64,000 nucleotides of DNA from Pseudomonas spelaei. Its GTDB lineage: Bacteria; Pseudomonadota; Gammaproteobacteria; Pseudomonadales; Pseudomonadaceae. Position numbers and translations under genes: made by a program. Below the pieces are notes generated by a model, which worked only from the letters and a program-made list of their open reading frames with translations, was not told the origin of the DNA and searched no databases. The stretch covers positions 124,001 through 188,000 of the forward strand of contig NZ_WNNK01000002.1 in assembly GCF_009724245.1 (NCBI RefSeq), given 5' to 3'. Below, piece by piece: positions 63,401 to 64,000 of this stretch. The first letter of the stretch is position 1, and the number at the start of each line of letters is the position of its first letter.

Positions 63401-64000
63401 GGTCGACGACGTTGAAGGCACCACCGCCAACCGCAGCCAAATGATCATGAGTATTGCGTGGACCTGCGTGGAATGGGTCACCGCCGTTGCCACCGCGCCG
63501 TTCCCCATCCTCAGCCTGAGCCTGGGCATGCTGCTGGCGTTCAAGGACGGCATGCTGGCGTTGCACGCCTATCAGCAAGGCGATATTGGCGCCGCCGTGG
63601 AGCACTTGATCGGTTACGTGCTCAACAGTGCCGGTGCGGCATTCACCGATCTGCGCCCGGCGTTGGTATCGCTCAAACAACTGGCAAAGCCAACCCTGCG
63701 TCAGGTCGCCAAAAGTACCGCCTTGCCAAGCGAGGCCTTGAAACTGATCCAGCCACTGCAACCCAAGCCGCTGGCGCTTGAAGACATGCAAGCGGTGCTG
63801 TTCGGTGGCGAGGGCCTTTGGGCGAAAAAGACCCCGGATGCGATTGGCCGCTACTTGCTGTACCGACTGGACCCGGTCACCGGCAAACTGGTCTCCACCA
63901 CACGTGTGGCAGCCCCCGATGCGCAAGGCGTCTGGAGCCGTACCGGCATCACCGGTGGCGCCCCCAAGTATGAAAAACTGCCCGATACACCGAAACCGCT
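60423..64000 (+). CDS. Large toxin-like protein (DUF6543/dermonecrotic-toxin type), 3'-truncated by window end
   Basis: Reading from the GTG at 60423 (GGAGAG 7 nt upstream; in-frame ATGs lie at 60384, 60390 and 60408) stays open for 1192 codons to the end of the window. There is no signal peptide. Segments such as RVPLGLTLRPGLYALTFSYQ, AVMLFTPTRGIETFDSLAEL and RRQNDVDPDTVWAFSP recur, as I remember them, in the very large Pseudomonas proteins annotated as dermonecrotic-toxin or DUF6543 domain. A strongly hydrophobic stretch lies at about residues 1006-1045 (IMSIAWTCVEWVTAVATAPF onward), which could insert into membranes as translocation helices do. The catalytic or C-terminal part is outside the window. 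The gene starts 80 bp after nagE, so co-transcription is possible but not shown. Confidence 0.75.
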   Translation, partial: MSTTPTSFEDIEGALNPIGHHLLNAEAPLLPEQKPSTELAYLEHLNGILKTYHQPLFQKSRALYQSLEHSDLATPEGQAQLATLKATLNTQLQRLDDYEPVGGKARKSFMTFEAGFSALTHEAALGTQDRLLHPQERATLERVPLGLTLRPGLYALTFSYQNRTLELAGAFVLTEKSSPVVASLASTQAVGAVMLFTPTRGIETFDSLAELNAHLLQNMESATEHNAFMNLLPARYRALSPGAIWPLELSPIDGEPLFEHTYNAVINKRTEDVERALSLADNPDQDVSQLLSALDRAIEAAQPDLTPRLAWRAQRLLERYLRHSAPDWYRSASEARRVALAGNLADYNEARQNLLDLLGPVTTPETLARYQLLERLSDDLDIHDLTPEHLVINTRRYVSPIGEYEHSRTLIDLALRGLQAGDEQTGSDFLSKTTLTYQGIPLPKAYKDLTVAWLVQLLSTLQPRIDFADVQQQMHAKPETSHAIEQMLDQRINALAYTALLQGHLSEDDFQLVQNLRRGTDTRLSAATLSLHEAQLQDMWVLRQSDANGTVTRLLLCTPEAPREQQFKAFDSEIACQNHILGWSLDNGTKSPPGSLTDYLIKRVALRFRAAMKQVLIGLSFKPHAQEYKEIRFDNIGSHANCLKAMSAHVLATRIDDYDFSTPGWYRSTSTANRQKLLKLSEDAEGALHTYNDFPLSDARFPSFSSYLHEQAKKRLNELLGRRQNDVDPDTVWAFSPAALLGSTPPPLTYTQLYRDGYADGVGLLDEKFSRSARFRGPKDVDLSPLTAEKVARSVTGIWIGQRYINEVKARLLNAGSADYEFRRNATLSITQCQMQSAALACRLQGYIAGADWEWLERSIASMDNTAAETRSSYAIHRLLVDGEWVIDNFLFSHTGFPTLLYTPNAPDGISFREARQFNYLLKKTPDMIGYFTLRVGAPSQTRVRAFLESAKAQLPEDLDKTSASPARYDSTRAQSPLLDLRQALYNMKLQRKVDDVEGTTANRSQMIMSIAWTCVEWVTAVATAPFPILSLSLGMLLAFKDGMLALHAYQQGDIGAAVEHLIGYVLNSAGAAFTDLRPALVSLKQLAKPTLRQVAKSTALPSEALKLIQPLQPKPLALEDMQAVLFGGEGLWAKKTPDAIGRYLLYRLDPVTGKLVSTTRVAAPDAQGVWSRTGITGGAPKYEKLPDTPKP

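Overview
The window is a chromosomal segment of a Pseudomonas, most likely of the P. fluorescens group. The evidence is high GC, strong purine-rich Shine-Dalgarno sites, scattered fluorescens-type REP/REPIN palindromes (core TGTGGGAGCTGGCTTGCCTG), a complete wspABCDEFR operon, and a gene order that, as I remember it, parallels P. aeruginosa PAO1 PA3691-PA3761 with local insertions. No database search was possible. There is no tRNA, rRNA, CRISPR, prophage or insertion sequence; the only repeats seen are REP-type elements and one large nested palindrome.

Layout. 1-3 kb: two envelope lipoproteins (a DUF4398 protein and an OmpA-like LptF homologue), a tiny Gly/Met/Gln-rich protein, and a lipoprotein alpha/beta hydrolase. 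3-8 kb: a QEGLA-motif (MATCAP-like) metallopeptidase, a TetR regulator, and prfB-lysS with the programmed +1 frameshift intact. 8-16.7 kb: the Wsp surface-sensing chemosensory operon that ends in the diguanylate cyclase WspR. 16.8-17.6 kb: a roughly 790-bp inverted repeat with a REPIN at its centre. 17.6-28.4 kb: a mixed region (TerB/DUF533 protein, opgD, GNAT, OYE-family reductase, recJ, yaeQ, CoA-transferase, solute-binding-like protein, two small Pseudomonas proteins). 28.5-34 kb: a Roc/Sad-type two-component set (LuxR-type regulator, REC-EAL protein with degenerate catalytic residues, BvgS-like hybrid kinase). 34-46.7 kb: housekeeping blocks hom-thrC, dsbC, xerD, a cation/proton antiporter, rpsP-rimM-trmD-rplS, ffh, a CcsA-like membrane protein and a CorC/CNNM protein. 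47-52.9 kb: MHS-type MFS transporter, purT, a VUT-family transporter, a small operon of a CoA-pyrophosphatase-like Nudix, a gamma carbonic anhydrase and a DUF1289 protein, then a second Nudix and an L,D-transpeptidase. 53-60.3 kb: the GlcNAc catabolic operon nagR-nagA-SIS deaminase-PTS EIIA/HPr/EI-nagE, with operator-like repeats in front of nagR. 60.4-64 kb: the first 1192 codons of a very large protein that resembles the dermonecrotic-toxin/DUF6543 family and runs off the window.

Two independent cyclic-di-GMP circuits therefore lie about 12 kb apart: Wsp, which makes the messenger, and a Roc-like system whose EAL partner appears unable to degrade it. The GlcNAc operon carries its own full phosphorelay, from PEP through EI, HPr and EIIA to the EIIBC permease, and then deacetylation and deamination to fructose-6-phosphate. 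The least explained items are the large toxin-like protein, the 790-bp nested palindrome, the degenerate RocR-like protein and the Gly/Met/Gln-rich small protein.
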